Assembly (NCBI GenBank): GCA_026400535.1
Contig: JAPLOU010000053.1
Coordinates: 89,408-153,407, forward strand
DNA: 64,000 nucleotides
Direction of reading: 5' to 3'
Origin: Hyphomicrobiales bacterium
GTDB taxonomy: Bacteria; Pseudomonadota; Alphaproteobacteria; Rhizobiales; Beijerinckiaceae
Shown here: piece after piece, positions 34,939 to 44,024 of the stretch
Numbering within the stretch: the stretch's first letter is position 1
Layout of the letters: the number at the start of each line of letters is the position of its first letter
Position numbers and translations under genes: made by a program
The notes under the pieces: generated by a model
The model's database searches: none
What the model was told of the DNA's origin: nothing
The model's input: only the letters and a program-made list of their open reading frames with translations

Positions 34939-35739
34939 TCAAGAACCATTCCTGCGCGGCGGAAGCGGCACGAACCCATTGGACAGGAAGATCACCTGCG
35001 CGGTCGGTTCCAACAGGGCTGCGATCAGATGTCCCGCGCTCGCATGGCGCGACCTGACGGTGACCGCAGCAGGATAGACAATCGGCGGGTGAAGGGCGGG
35101 GCTGAATGTCGCCAGCACCTGTGTGCGCGGTTCGGCATGATGATCGCTGGCATAGACAATCCCGAGTGGCGCCTCGCCGCGGGCGACCAGTTGCAGTGCG
35201 AGGCGGACATTCTCGGCCCGCGCCAGCCGCGGCTCGAGCGCTGCCCAGGCGCCCAGCTTTTCGAGCGCTGCTTGCGCGTATTTGCCGGCAGGCACCGCGC
35301 GCGGATCGGCCACGGCAAGCCGTCCGCCGCGGCCGAGCAAGGCCAGCCAATCGAGCCCTGGCGCGATGGCGACGGCGTTTGGCGAGACGGCCGGACCGAT
35401 CAGCACCAACGCGTTGCCGATAACATCGCGGCGCGTTTCTGTCTTCAGGAGTTTTCGCTGCGCGGCATAGTTCATCCAGTCCTCGTCGGCTGAAAAGAAT
35501 ACGTCTGCAGGCGCCCCGTTCTCGATCTGCCGGGCGAGTGCCGACGTTGCGCCGTACGAGATCACGATCTGCTGACCGGTCTTCCTGGTAAAGTCAGAAG
35601 CGATGGCGTCCAGCGCATTCTTGAGGCTGGCAGCCGCAAATATGCGCAGCGGTTCCTCCGCCGCATGACCGGTCTGTCCGGAACAGAGCGTGAGACACAG
35701 CGCCAGCGCGGGCACCATGTGTCTGATGATGGAAAGCAT
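34939..35739 (-). CDS. modA: Molybdate-binding periplasmic protein
   Basis: This protein has 266 residues with a signal peptide (MVPALALCLTLCSGQTGHA, cleaved near residue 26). The mature part begins EPLRIFAAASLKNALDAIAS, the ModA signature, and contains GATSALARQIENGAPADVFF with the anion-contacting Ser residues, then IVYASDHHAEPRTQVLATF and PIVYPAAV near the end. It captures molybdate in the periplasm for ModBC. I chose the ATG at 35739 since the frame above it (to 35781) does not look like a signal peptide. First gene of the modABC operon; no ModE site or Moco riboswitch was recognised upstream. Confidence 0.92.
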   Translation of the reverse strand: MLSIIRHMVPALALCLTLCSGQTGHAAEEPLRIFAAASLKNALDAIASDFTRKTGQQIVISYGATSALARQIENGAPADVFFSADEDWMNYAAQRKLLKTETRRDVIGNALVLIGPAVSPNAVAIAPGLDWLALLGRGGRLAVADPRAVPAGKYAQAALEKLGAWAALEPRLARAENVRLALQLVARGEAPLGIVYASDHHAEPRTQVLATFSPALHPPIVYPAAVTVRSRHASAGHLIAALLEPTAQVIFLSNGFVPLPPRRNGS

Positions 35740-35913
35740 GGCAAACCTGACAGGAAGCCGCTGGCTGGCGCGGCCGAACAAAACGGGCTCCCGCCGGAGC
35801 TAGGAAGCAGCCTGACGCCCAGCCAGCCTGCATGTGAAAGGTGAAGCCTTTGGCAAGCGCCGTCAAGCGGGCTCACAAGGAGCGATTGCCACCGGCTGTC
35901 GGGCCCGGTGGGA

Positions 35914-36717
35914 TTAACCCTTCCAGCGCGGCTCGCGCTTGTCCATGAAAGCGCCGATGCCTTCTTCGGCGTCCCGCGCCAGCATATTCTCGGTCATCAC
36001 GGCGCTGGCATGGCGATAGGCCTCGTCCAGCGTCATCTCGCGCTGCTCGTAGAAGGCGCGTTTGCCAATCGTGACCGTTGCGGGTGACTTCGAGGCGAGC
36101 GTCCGCGCCATGCTGCTAGCCGCAGCCAGGGCTTGTCCTGCCGGCGCGAGGCGGTTGACCAGGCCCATCCTCAGCGCCGTGGCGCCATCGAGCATCTCGC
36201 CGAGCAGCAGCATCTCCATGGCGTGCTTGCTGGACAGGTTGCGCGAGAGCGGCACCATCGGCGTCGAGCAGAAAAGGCCGATATGGACCCCCGGCGTGCA
36301 GAACTGCGCCTTCGCTCCAGCCACCGCGAGGTCGCAACTGGCCACGAGTTGGCAGCCTGCCGCCGTTGCCACGCCCTCGACCGCCGCGATCACCGGCTGC
36401 GGCAAGTGCACGATGGCCTGCATCATGGTGGCGCAACGACCCAGAACATCGGCAAAATAGGCGCGGCCGCGATCGGGGTCGCTGCGCCGGGCCGTCATTT
36501 CCTTGAGATCGTGGCCCGCCGAGAACACCGGCCCTTCCGCCGTGACGATGACGGCCTTCACGGTCCGGTCACCGGCAAGGGCCGACAACTCCGTGGTCAG
36601 CGCCGCCAGCATGCCCTCGGACAGCGGGTTGCGTTGCGCCGCACGGTTTAGCGTGAGTGTCGCGACGCCATCGGCGTCTGTCCGCAGTACGAAGGGCACG
36701 GTGGGCTGGACAGTCAT
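35914..36717 (-). CDS. Enoyl-CoA hydratase/isomerase family protein (ECHDC3-like)
   Basis: This 267-residue crotonase-fold protein contains LTLNRAAQRNPLSEGMLAAL, the oxyanion-hole segment FSAGHDLKEM, and VIAAVEGVATAAGCQLVASC at about 115-134. In the region where classic enoyl-CoA hydratases carry the second catalytic Glu, it reads HIGLFCSTPMVPLSR, as in the ECHDC3 subgroup, so ordinary hydratase activity is doubtful. It is divergent from the thioesterase gene. The pair next to rplM-rpsI is a familiar Hyphomicrobiales order. Confidence 0.88.
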   Translation of the reverse strand: MTVQPTVPFVLRTDADGVATLTLNRAAQRNPLSEGMLAALTTELSALAGDRTVKAVIVTAEGPVFSAGHDLKEMTARRSDPDRGRAYFADVLGRCATMMQAIVHLPQPVIAAVEGVATAAGCQLVASCDLAVAGAKAQFCTPGVHIGLFCSTPMVPLSRNLSSKHAMEMLLLGEMLDGATALRMGLVNRLAPAGQALAAASSMARTLASKSPATVTIGKRAFYEQREMTLDEAYRHASAVMTENMLARDAEEGIGAFMDKREPRWKG

Positions 36718-36801
36718 GGCTCGGGACCCCTATTCATCAAGAGCATAGCGGCTTATCCCGGCCGCGTCATCGTCGGGCTTGACCGCACCGCACCCGTTGC
36801 G

Positions 36802-36819
36802 AGAGATCCCGGGATCTCT
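36802..36819. promoter_or_regulatory. Perfect 18-bp palindrome between hydratase and thioesterase genes
   Basis: AGAGATCCC is followed at once by GGGATCTCT, a perfect palindrome without spacer, 27 bp before the thioesterase start. It may be an operator for the divergent pair. It also resembles the inner part of dispersed palindromic repeats found in Hyphomicrobiales intergenic DNA. Confidence 0.4.
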
Positions 36820-36846
36820 TCATTCCTCGAAACTGGCTGGGTGCCA

Positions 36847-37272
36847 ATGACCAAGATGACTGCCGCAGAGGTCGACGCCTTTCTTGAGCGCGAGTTCCCG
36901 CAGATCCACCATGGCGGCAAGACCTATCATGTCGAGGCGGTGGGCCCGCTCAGCGCCCGGATGCGTTGCACTTATCACGAGAAGCTGATCCGTCCGGGCG
37001 GGACCATTTCCGGCCCGACCATGATGGCTTTGGCAGATCTGGCACTGTATGTCGCCATCCTCGCCCAGATCGGGCCCGTTGGCCTCGCCGTCACGACAAA
37101 CCTGTCCTTCAATTTCCTGCGCAAGCCCGGCCAGACCGGGCTGATCGGCGACTGCCGGCTGATCAAGCTCGGCAAGCGGCTGGCTGTGGGGGAGGTGGCG
37201 ATCTATTCGGAGGGCAGCCCCGCGATGGTCTGCCATGCCACGGGGACTTATTCCATTCCCGATCGATCCTGA
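36847..37272 (+). CDS. PaaI-type hotdog-fold thioesterase
   Basis: This protein has about 141 residues with the hotdog fold of the PaaI/4-hydroxybenzoyl-CoA thioesterase group: LIRPGGTISGPTMMALADLA at about 49-68 is the central helix and its lead-in, with catalytic-type Asp/Ser neighbours. Strands TTNLSFNFLRKPG and GDCRLIKLGKRLAVGEVAIY follow. It should cleave a CoA thioester in the cytoplasm. A GTG at 36841 is an in-frame alternative to the ATG at 36847; neither has a strong ribosome-binding site. Confidence 0.85.
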   Translation: MTKMTAAEVDAFLEREFPQIHHGGKTYHVEAVGPLSARMRCTYHEKLIRPGGTISGPTMMALADLALYVAILAQIGPVGLAVTTNLSFNFLRKPGQTGLIGDCRLIKLGKRLAVGEVAIYSEGSPAMVCHATGTYSIPDRS

Positions 37273-37625
37273 TCACCACTACGAGCGCAGCGAAGCAAAG
37301 AACTCCATCTCATCTGCAGCCACCTATCCTCAGATGTATTCCAGAGCCGCATCCGCTGAAGCTCCTGCTTCGACAGGCTCAGGATAGGATACTGGGATGT
37401 CAGTCTGGACTAATTCGCTGCGCTCGCAGCGAAGTCCGAAATACGGTAAAATAATACCGTAACACGAAAAACACTTGAATTCAGTATGTTGTGAGTGTTC
37501 TCCCTGACTTTCAATCGTTGACATGATCCTGTCATTCGCTCATAAGCCGCGCACGCCGCCGCTGTGTGCCTGAAAAGCCATGGGGGCATTCGTTTCCAAC
37601 GTCCTCAAACGGGTAGGGGTCTGTC
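37273..37625. other. Regulatory gap upstream of rplM, with hairpins
   Basis: This 350-bp gap holds no gene. It contains a hairpin at 37407-37437 (GGAC, 3-base bulge, TTCGCTGCG / CGCAGCGAA, GTCC) and a 7-bp inverted repeat, TACGGTA / TACCGTA, at 37442-37461. A TTGACA-type promoter lies near its end. The first half also carries the phrase CTTCGACAGGCTCAGG, common in dispersed intergenic repeats of alphaproteobacteria. Confidence 0.6.
37518..37546 (+). promoter_or_regulatory. Sigma-70 promoter for rplM-rpsI
   Basis: A perfect TTGACA at 37518-37523 is followed by 17 bases and CATAAG at 37541-37546. It lies 80 bp before the rplM start, a sensible leader length for a ribosomal protein operon. Confidence 0.55.
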
Positions 37626-38102
37626 ATGACAGCGCTCACCACGGCGACACGCTCGCTGAAACCCGCCGAAGTCGAGAAGAAGTGGGTTGTGATCGACGGT
37701 TCCGGCCTTGTGGTCGGTCGTCTGGCCTCGCTGGTCGCCATGCGCCTGCGTGGCAAGACCAAGGCCTCGTTCACCCCCCACGTCGATTGCGGCGACAACG
37801 TCATCGTCATCAACGCCGAGAAGGTGCTGCTGACCGGCCGCAAGAAGGACCAGAAGGTGTATTATCATCACACTGGCTTCATCGGCGGCATCAAGGAACG
37901 CTCGGCCAAGTTCATTCTGGAAAGCCGCTTCCCGGAGCGCATCGTCGAGAAGGCGGTGCAACGCATGCTGCCGCGTGGCCCGCTCGGTCGCGCCCAGTTC
38001 GGCAACCTGCGCGTCTACAAGGGTTCCGAGCATCCGCACGCCGCCCAGCAGCCTGAGGCTGTCGACGTGGCTGTCCTCAACCGCAAGAATGCGAGGGCTT
38101 GA
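37626..38102 (+). CDS. rplM: 50S ribosomal protein L13
   Basis: This 158-residue large-subunit ribosomal protein shows [58 protein letters not shown] and [20 protein letters not shown], the standard L13 sequence. It is the first gene of the conserved rplM-rpsI operon; its stop is two bases before the rpsI ATG. Confidence 0.98.
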   Translation: MTALTTATRSLKPAEVEKKWVVIDGSGLVVGRLASLVAMRLRGKTKASFTPHVDCGDNVIVINAEKVLLTGRKKDQKVYYHHTGFIGGIKERSAKFILESRFPERIVEKAVQRMLPRGPLGRAQFGNLRVYKGSEHPHAAQQPEAVDVAVLNRKNARA

Positions 38103-38104
38103 GC

Positions 38105-38581
38105 ATGGCCGAAATTCTCCAGTCCCTCGATCAGCTCAAGGGTTCGGCTGCAGCCGCGCCGGACACACCGAAGCACGTCCAGAAGCTTGACAAGCAGGGG
38201 CGAGCCTACGCCACAGGCAAGCGCAAGAATGCCGTTGCCCGCGTCTGGATCAAGCCGGGCAAGGGCAAGATCATGATCAACGGCCGCGACCTTCCGGTCT
38301 ATTTCGCGCGTCCCGTGCTGCGCCTGATCCTCAACCAGGCCCTCCAGATCGCGAACCGCGAAGAGCAGTATGACGTCACCGTTTCGGTCAAGGGCGGTGG
38401 CCTATCCGGCCAGGCCGGTGCAGTGCGCCATGGCCTTTCCAAGGCGCTGACCTATTATGAGCCCGAGTTGCGCGGCGCTCTCAAGAAGGCCGGCTTCCTG
38501 ACCCGCGACAGCCGTGTGGTCGAGCGCAAGAAGTACGGTCGCGCCAAGGCCCGTCGCAGCTTCCAGTTCTCGAAGCGCTGA
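38105..38581 (+). CDS. rpsI: 30S ribosomal protein S9
   Basis: This 158-residue small-subunit protein has an alphaproteobacterial N-terminal extension, then [40 protein letters not shown] and [20 protein letters not shown]. It ends with the canonical RRSFQFSKR tail that reaches the P-site tRNA. It starts at the ATG at 38105, two bases after the rplM stop, and is followed by a clear terminator. Confidence 0.98.
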   Translation: MAEILQSLDQLKGSAAAAPDTPKHVQKLDKQGRAYATGKRKNAVARVWIKPGKGKIMINGRDLPVYFARPVLRLILNQALQIANREEQYDVTVSVKGGGLSGQAGAVRHGLSKALTYYEPELRGALKKAGFLTRDSRVVERKKYGRAKARRSFQFSKR

Positions 38582-38603
38582 ACAGTCCTCTTGCCGATCA
38601 TTC

Positions 38604-38633
38604 AAGGGGCGGCCTTCGGGGCGCCCCTTTTTT
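38604..38633 (+). terminator. Rho-independent terminator of rplM-rpsI
   Basis: A GC-rich stem (AGGGGCG-GCC / GG-CGCCCCT, one mismatch) closed by a TTCG tetraloop is followed by six Ts. It starts about 22 bases after the rpsI stop. Confidence 0.9.
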
Positions 38634-39352
38634 GTTTCGGCCAAAGCAGCGACGCCGGCAGCTCTCCGACATCCGGATGAATACTGTTGGGGCTTTTTGG
38701 CATGGCAATCCGGCGACCTTCCGTCGCATGAAGATGGCCTGATCGTTCGGGGGAGTGATCGGAAAGCGCGGAATGACCCTTCGTGGTATCATCCACCCCG
38801 GGGTTCGGATGTGCGCTGGCCGGTGGCGCCCTTGCCGCTGGCCAGGCCGTCCGCGCGCGGACGTCAAGCCAGCTTGAACGGCAGCGCGAGCGACTGCTGG
38901 TTTGGCTCGTTGCGCTGCAACGGCGCCATGGCTGCCGATGATGCGGACACCCACACGCCTTTCCAGCAACACCGGGAGCAGGTCCTCAGCCTCGAGATCG
39001 GCCCCCGGGTGTGCCGATGGCCCTGCTGGCGACGGTCCGGGACCGCAAAGCGGCCGGTATGCGCGTCACCATCAGCGCCATCGACCGATCCGGCGTTGGA
39101 ACGGATCTGCGCGAATTCACGATCCATCCCTTTGTCAACAAGGCGGCTGTGCGGGTCGAGCCGCTCAGCCTGCCGCTGATGCACAACGTGGACAGCCGTA
39201 ACGGGCAGCTTCCGGATGTCGATCGGCTCGAGTTGCATCTGACGATGACGCGCGCACGGCGTCAGGGCAGATGACCCCTTTCCTTTTGCTGCACCCACGC
39301 ACACATGTTGGGCGGCGCGGGCGCGCGCATCACGGAAGAGGTCCGCAGACAG
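38634..39352. other. Gap between rpsI and a small membrane-protein gene, with a doubtful reading frame
   Basis: No confident gene. At 39011-39274 (+) a frame ends in a plausible protein segment: MRVTISAIDRSGVGTDLREF, TIHPFVNKAAVRVEPLSL and MHNVDSRNGQLPDVDRLELH. The upstream part (38880-39010) is open in a different frame, including QQHREQVLSLEIGPRV, so the two could be halves of one frameshifted gene. I do not recognise the family. The minus strand is also open here, but its products look like shadows. Confidence 0.35.
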
Positions 39353-39640
39353 ATGGGTCGCATCATTCTTGCCGTGGCGGCGGTGGCCATGATCGCCTTG
39401 CCCTCAATCCTGATCTGCCTGAAATGGCGGGTGTCGACGCCGCTCCGCCTGCTCCTCGCCGGCCTCGCCTTCATCGCGCCCCTTCTGCTGATCTGGGCCA
39501 TCCATCTCGTGCCTGCCTTCAACGGCGAGGCGCCGACGAACCCGTCCTTCTGGCGCGGGATCGGCATCCTGCTGTCGACTGCGACCCTGATCATTCCTTG
39601 GCTGATCTACACGGCCGTTCGCGACAGGACGGAGGCCTGA
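39353..39640 (+). CDS. Small membrane protein of unknown function
   Basis: This protein has 95 residues with three hydrophobic helices: RIILAVAAVAMIALPSILIC, RLLLAGLAFIAPLLLIWAIH and GIGILLSTATLIIPWLIYTA. The family is not recognised. GAGG lies about 12 bases before the ATG at 39353. It sits between the orphan frame and argC on the same strand. Confidence 0.55.
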   Translation: MGRIILAVAAVAMIALPSILICLKWRVSTPLRLLLAGLAFIAPLLLIWAIHLVPAFNGEAPTNPSFWRGIGILLSTATLIIPWLIYTAVRDRTEA

Positions 39641-39873
39641 GGCAAACCGTTGCCCGTAATCTTGACAGCATGGCTGTTTGCCCGCATCACACCGTCATGA
39701 CGACGCTCCTGCTCCGACGTCACGCATCCCGCTCACCCGCACGGGTGCTATGGCGCTTGGCGACAGGCGCGTGATGCACGCCGCTCGCTCAGCGCGGGTT
39801 GTTGTGTCTTCTGCCCAGCCACATGACAGGCGCGATCCGGAGGGATCGGCCAGCCAAGATCGGGATCAAGACC

Positions 39874-40806
39874 ATGACCAAGCCAGCACGAATTTTTATC
39901 GATGGCGAAGCCGGAACCACGGGTCTTGGCATCCGCGAACGTCTGGCCGGCCAGGCCGGCATCGAGATGGTCAGCATCGCCTCGGATAGGCGCAAGGACC
40001 CCGGCGCCAAGCGCGCGCTGATGGCCTCGGTCGATCTGGTCGTTCTGTGCCTGCCCGACGATGCGGCCAAGGAAACCGTTGCGTTGGCTGACAGCCTTCC
40101 CGGGGGCGGCCCGAAGATCGTCGACGCATCGACCGCCCATCGCATCGCGCCGGGTTGGACCTACGGGTTTCCCGAGTTGGCGTCGGAGCAGCGGCGGGCG
40201 ATCGCGGCTTCGCGTCGCGTCGCCAATCCGGGCTGCTATCCCACCGGGGGCATCGCACTGATCCGCCCGATGGTCGAGACTGGCCTGATGGCGATCAACC
40301 ACCCGGTGACGGTCAACGCTGTGTCCGGTTACTCCGGCGGCGGCAAATCGATGATCGAAGCCTATGAGGCGGGCACGGCACCGCCCTTCGAACTCTATGG
40401 CCTCGGACTCGAGCACAAGCACTTGCCAGAGCTGCAGCTGTATGCCGGTCTGACGCGGCGGCCGATTTTTGTGCCCTCGGTGGGCAACTTCCGGCAGGGG
40501 ATGCTGGTCAGCGTTCCGCTGCATCTCGACACGCTGGCCGGCAAGCCGGGTGTGGCCGAGCTGCAGACCGCGCTGCAGCGCGCCTACGCCGGCAGCACCT
40601 GGGTTCGGGTCGCCAGTGCCGACGAGGCGATGGCGCTGGGCGGCAAGATCGAACCGCAGGCCCTGAACGATACCAACAAACTGGAGCTTTTCGTGTTCGG
40701 CAACCAGGCGCGCGGACAGGCCGTACTGGTGGCGCGGCTCGACAATCTCGGCAAGGGCGCATCAGGCGCGGCCGTTCAGAACATCAAGCTGATGCTAGGA
40801 CTGTGA
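39874..40806 (+). CDS. argC: N-acetyl-gamma-glutamyl-phosphate reductase, type 2
   Basis: This 310-residue NADPH-dependent enzyme performs the third step of arginine synthesis. It is the short type-2 form: [19 protein letters not shown] at the N-terminus is the nucleotide-binding loop, and the catalytic Cys121 lies in [11 protein letters not shown]. Later motifs are [20 protein letters not shown] and [11 protein letters not shown], then [20 protein letters not shown]. The ATG at 39874 gives [10 protein letters not shown]. argC shortly after rplM-rpsI is typical of Hyphomicrobiales. Its last bases overlap a GTG that could start the next gene. Confidence 0.96.
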   Translation: MTKPARIFIDGEAGTTGLGIRERLAGQAGIEMVSIASDRRKDPGAKRALMASVDLVVLCLPDDAAKETVALADSLPGGGPKIVDASTAHRIAPGWTYGFPELASEQRRAIAASRRVANPGCYPTGGIALIRPMVETGLMAINHPVTVNAVSGYSGGGKSMIEAYEAGTAPPFELYGLGLEHKHLPELQLYAGLTRRPIFVPSVGNFRQGMLVSVPLHLDTLAGKPGVAELQTALQRAYAGSTWVRVASADEAMALGGKIEPQALNDTNKLELFVFGNQARGQAVLVARLDNLGKGASGAAVQNIKLMLGL

Positions 40807-40814
40807 GGGCCGCC

Positions 40815-41198
40815 ATGACCGCACGTGACGAGGATATCGCAGCCATTGCCGCCGCGACCCAGACCTATCTCGACGGCCTCCATGAGGGAAACGCCGACAA
40901 GCTCGCCAGCGTCTTCCTGCCGACCTCGGCCCTGACCCAGAGTTTTGAGGGCGAGGTGAAGGTCACACCCCGCGATGCGTGGCTGGATTCAGTGCGGAAC
41001 CGCCCTGCGCCCAAGGCGGCCGGATTGGCCCGCCACGACCAGATTCTCACCATCGACTTGATCAGCGGCAATCTCGCCCATGTGAAGGTCAACTGCGCGA
41101 TCCCGCCGCGCTTCTTCACCGACATCCTGTCCTTCGTGAAGATTGGCAACGCCTGGAAGATCGCCCAGAAGGTCTTCACGACAGACGTGCGGGGCTGA
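40815..41198 (+). CDS. NTF2-like / putative lumazine-binding family protein
   Basis: This protein has 127 residues with the cystatin/NTF2-like fold: a long N-terminal helix (AIAAATQTYLDGLHEGNADKL) followed by strands LASVFLPTSAL, VKVTPRDAWLDSVRN, ILTIDLISGNLAHVKVNCAI and FTDILSFVKIGNAWKIAQKVF. Members act as small enzymes or binding proteins; the role here is unknown. The ATG at 40815 has GAGGG upstream; a GTG at 40803 overlaps the argC stop and would couple the two. Confidence 0.75.
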   Translation: MTARDEDIAAIAAATQTYLDGLHEGNADKLASVFLPTSALTQSFEGEVKVTPRDAWLDSVRNRPAPKAAGLARHDQILTIDLISGNLAHVKVNCAIPPRFFTDILSFVKIGNAWKIAQKVFTTDVRG

Positions 41199-41338
41199 TC
41201 GAGCATCAGTGTCATGACCAGGCCTGTCCCGGTCATCCCGCGCGCGTGACGCCCCATCTGGCTTGAGCCAAGCAAGATTGCCGGCCCATTCCCAGGAATG
41301 GAACCGACTGATCTGCTGCACATCGATCGACCGGACCG

Positions 41339-42187
41339 TCACCCTGGATAGGCGACGAACTTCTGCTTTTGCGCGCCGAGCCCTTCGATGCCGAGGCTGA
41401 CAATCTCGCCGCCATGCAGATAGCGCTGCGGCTTCATGCCCATGCCGACGCCTGGAGGCGTACCGGTCGTGATGACGTCGCCCGGCATCAGCTTCATGAA
41501 GCGGCTCGTGTAGGAGACGATGGTCTTCACGTCGAAGATCATGGTCTTGGTCGAACCATCCTGCACGCGCTTGCCGTCGATATCGAGCCACATGTGCAGG
41601 TTCTGCACGTTCGGGACCTCATCGGTCGTCACCAGCCAGGGGCCGAGCGGGCCAAAGGTCGGGCAGCCCTTTCCCTTGGTCCATGTGCCGCCACGTTCGA
41701 TCTGGAACTCGCGTTCCGATACGTCATTGCAGACCGCGTAGCCGGCCACGGCCGCAAGCGCGTCCTTCTCGTCGATGTAGGAGCCGCCCGCGCCGATGAT
41801 GATCGCCAGTTCGACCTCCCAGTCGGTCTTCTTCGAACCGCGCGGAATGATCACATGGTCATTCGGGCCGCTGATGCAGTTCGGCGCCTTGTTGAAGATG
41901 ATCGGTTCGGCTGGAATCGCGGCGCCCGTCTCGGCGGCATGATCGGCATAGTTCAGCCCGATGGCGATGAAGTTGCCGGGCTGCGGCACGCAGGAGCCGA
42001 TGCGCGTGCGGGGCGAGACCTTGGGCAGCTTGGCGGGGTTGATTCTGGCCAGCTTCGCCAACCCCTTCGGCGTGAGTGCCGCGCCGGCAATGTCGTCGAC
42101 GACCCCTGACAGGTCGCGAATCACGCCGTCCGCGTCCACCATTCCCGGCTTTTCCTTGCCCACCGCACCGAAACGAAGCAATTTCAT
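41339..42187 (-). CDS. Fumarylacetoacetate hydrolase family protein
   Basis: This protein has 282 residues. The FAH catalytic domain begins at NFIAIGLNYADHAAETGA (about 72-89) with metal ligands in WEVELAIIIG and GYAVCNDVSEREFQ, and ends with MPGDVITTGTPPGVGMGM. Proteins of this group cleave C-C bonds in acyl-pyruvates or decarboxylate oxaloacetate; the exact substrate is not predictable. The N-terminal part (MKLLRFGAVGKEKPG) is the usual small domain. It is convergent with the NTF2-like gene. Confidence 0.92.
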   Translation of the reverse strand: MKLLRFGAVGKEKPGMVDADGVIRDLSGVVDDIAGAALTPKGLAKLARINPAKLPKVSPRTRIGSCVPQPGNFIAIGLNYADHAAETGAAIPAEPIIFNKAPNCISGPNDHVIIPRGSKKTDWEVELAIIIGAGGSYIDEKDALAAVAGYAVCNDVSEREFQIERGGTWTKGKGCPTFGPLGPWLVTTDEVPNVQNLHMWLDIDGKRVQDGSTKTMIFDVKTIVSYTSRFMKLMPGDVITTGTPPGVGMGMKPQRYLHGGEIVSLGIEGLGAQKQKFVAYPG

Positions 42188-42598
42188 GGAGTCCTCCCAG
42201 CCCTGTTGTTCAACGCATCAGGGCAAAATTGGGCGCGCACTGCAAGTCTTTGCAGCAAGCCGGGCAACCGCCATGCATCTTCGGCACGCCGAATGTTGCG
42301 ATTTTGCAACGATGACCCTTAAACGTGCAGCGGATGGTCGCTTCGGGAGCAGTCACTTTCCGCTGCCTACCGCCGGGGACTCCCCGAAAACAGGCGATAT
42401 TGGCAGGGAATTCCTTGCGCTTTCCGGCAGATGCCGCTTCTTTCGATCGATTTGGATGCTGTTGGCGGGGTCATCAGGCAGCTATCGTCCCAACTCCCGC
42501 GCTTCCGAAAGCCCTTGTGAATCGTAATCCGACTTGTCAGAACCGTGACACGAACAAGGCTCGTCGCCGTGCCTGTACAAGAAAAAAGGTGGGACACG
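42188..42598. other. Divergent promoter region before the FadL-type gene
   Basis: About 410 bases with no supported gene between the FAH-family gene and the FadL-type porin gene. A short inverted repeat (GTTGC / GCAAC) lies near 42294-42310. No strong -35/-10 pair was recognised. Confidence 0.4.
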
Positions 42599-43921
42599 AT
42601 GATTGGTTCTTTCCGTTCCGTGCTGCGACTGTCCGCTTCGGCCGCCGCGCTCATGCTCGTCACCGCCACTGCCCAGGCGAGCTCGTTCGCTATTCGATCC
42701 GGCCAGTCGGCTGAGGGCCTCGGAATGGCCTATGCCGGCGCGGCATCCGGCGGCATCGGGCTTGGCGCGATGGCATGGAACCCGGCCGCGATCACAATGT
42801 TCCCGGGCCGCCAGAGCCATTGGAGTGCGACCTATCTCGGCGCGACGGCCAAATACAACAGCATCGTCGGCCCGAGCGCGCCGCTTGGTCCTTCGGATAA
42901 TCTGGGCATCAACGGTGCCTTCATTCCAGCCTCTTTCAATGTCTGGCAGTTGACCGACCGCCTGTTTGTCGGCTTCGCCAACACGGCACCCTTTGGCCTG
43001 CGATCAAAGCCCGGCGGCTCCGACGGGATCTGGGCCGGTCAGACCTATGGCCGTTCCGCGACGATCCGCACATTCAACGTTGCACCGACGGTTGGCTACG
43101 CCATCAACGACTGGATTTCGGTCGGTGCGGCCCTTCAGGTCCAGTACGGTCAGGTCGATCTGAAGCAGGCAACATCTCTTGTTCCGGGCTCGAACGGCGT
43201 CCAGATCCGCGGCGACTCTTATGATCTTGGGTACCGCCTCGGCGTGACGCTGACCCCGTTCACAGGCACGAACATCGGCATCGCCTACCGCTCGGGCATC
43301 GACCAGACGGTCACCGGCCGTCTTGTGCGCTACGATCTCGGCGGCCTGACGTTCCCGGTCAAGGCCAATCTGAAACTGCCCGGCTCGGTTGTCTTCGGCC
43401 TCTCGCAGGTCATCAACGATCAGTGGCAGGCCCATGTTGGCGTCGAATGGACCAACTGGGCGCGCTTCGGAACGATCCCTGTCATCCGCCGCGCCGATGG
43501 CGTGACGCTCACCAATCTGCGCTTTGAGTACAAGGACAGCTGGTACTTCTCCGGTGGTCTTGAGTACAGGTATAACCGGAACCTGACCCTGCGCGCCGGC
43601 GTCGGCTATGAGCTGTCAGCCGTCGATGTCAGCAGCCGTTCGGTGTTTGTATCCGACAACGACCGCATCTGGCTCTCGGCCGGCATGAGCTACAAGTTTT
43701 CGGAGAAGGTGAACTTTGATCTCGGGTACACCTTCATCGCCGTTAACAAGGCCCGAATCGCCTACGGCCCCGGCACCGCACAAGGTGGCCCGCTACCGTT
43801 GACCGCCGTCGCCAACCCGACGATCCACATCATTGCGGCTGGCCTGACCTATCGCTGGGATGACCCGGCCGTGGCGCAGCCGATCGTCTCCAAGTCCGGT
43901 CCGATTTCGGTTCGCAACTGA
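42599..43921 (+). CDS. FadL/TodX-type outer-membrane transporter (OMPP1 family)
   Basis: This 440-residue beta-barrel protein imports hydrophobic molecules across the outer membrane. A signal peptide (SASAAALMLVTATAQAS) is followed by the FadL plug start SFAIRSGQSAEGLGMAYAGA and MAWNPAAITMFPG. The barrel includes VAPTVGYAINDWISVGAALQ, GTNIGIAYRSGIDQTVTGRL, WQAHVGVEWTNWARFGTIPV and SAGMSYKFSEKVNFDLGYTF. The protein continues past the last strand with a short tail. AGGTGGGA precedes the ATG at 42599. It stands alone and has its own terminator-like hairpin. Confidence 0.92.
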   Translation: MIGSFRSVLRLSASAAALMLVTATAQASSFAIRSGQSAEGLGMAYAGAASGGIGLGAMAWNPAAITMFPGRQSHWSATYLGATAKYNSIVGPSAPLGPSDNLGINGAFIPASFNVWQLTDRLFVGFANTAPFGLRSKPGGSDGIWAGQTYGRSATIRTFNVAPTVGYAINDWISVGAALQVQYGQVDLKQATSLVPGSNGVQIRGDSYDLGYRLGVTLTPFTGTNIGIAYRSGIDQTVTGRLVRYDLGGLTFPVKANLKLPGSVVFGLSQVINDQWQAHVGVEWTNWARFGTIPVIRRADGVTLTNLRFEYKDSWYFSGGLEYRYNRNLTLRAGVGYELSAVDVSSRSVFVSDNDRIWLSAGMSYKFSEKVNFDLGYTFIAVNKARIAYGPGTAQGGPLPLTAVANPTIHIIAAGLTYRWDDPAVAQPIVSKSGPISVRN

Positions 43922-43951
43922 GCCATCGAACCGCGGGATGCACTCTCGGAA

Positions 43952-43980
43952 AGCCGGCCTCAGGGTCGGCTCTTCTGTTT
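43952..43980 (+). terminator. Terminator-like hairpin after the FadL-type gene
   Basis: AGCCGGCC and GGTCGGCT pair over 8 bp (one G-T pair) around a TCAG loop, followed by the T-rich tail CTTCTGTTT. Confidence 0.6.
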
Positions 43981-44024
43981 CGCGAGGGGCCACCGGGAGT
44001 TGAGATCGCCGGAAGCAAGCTGAG

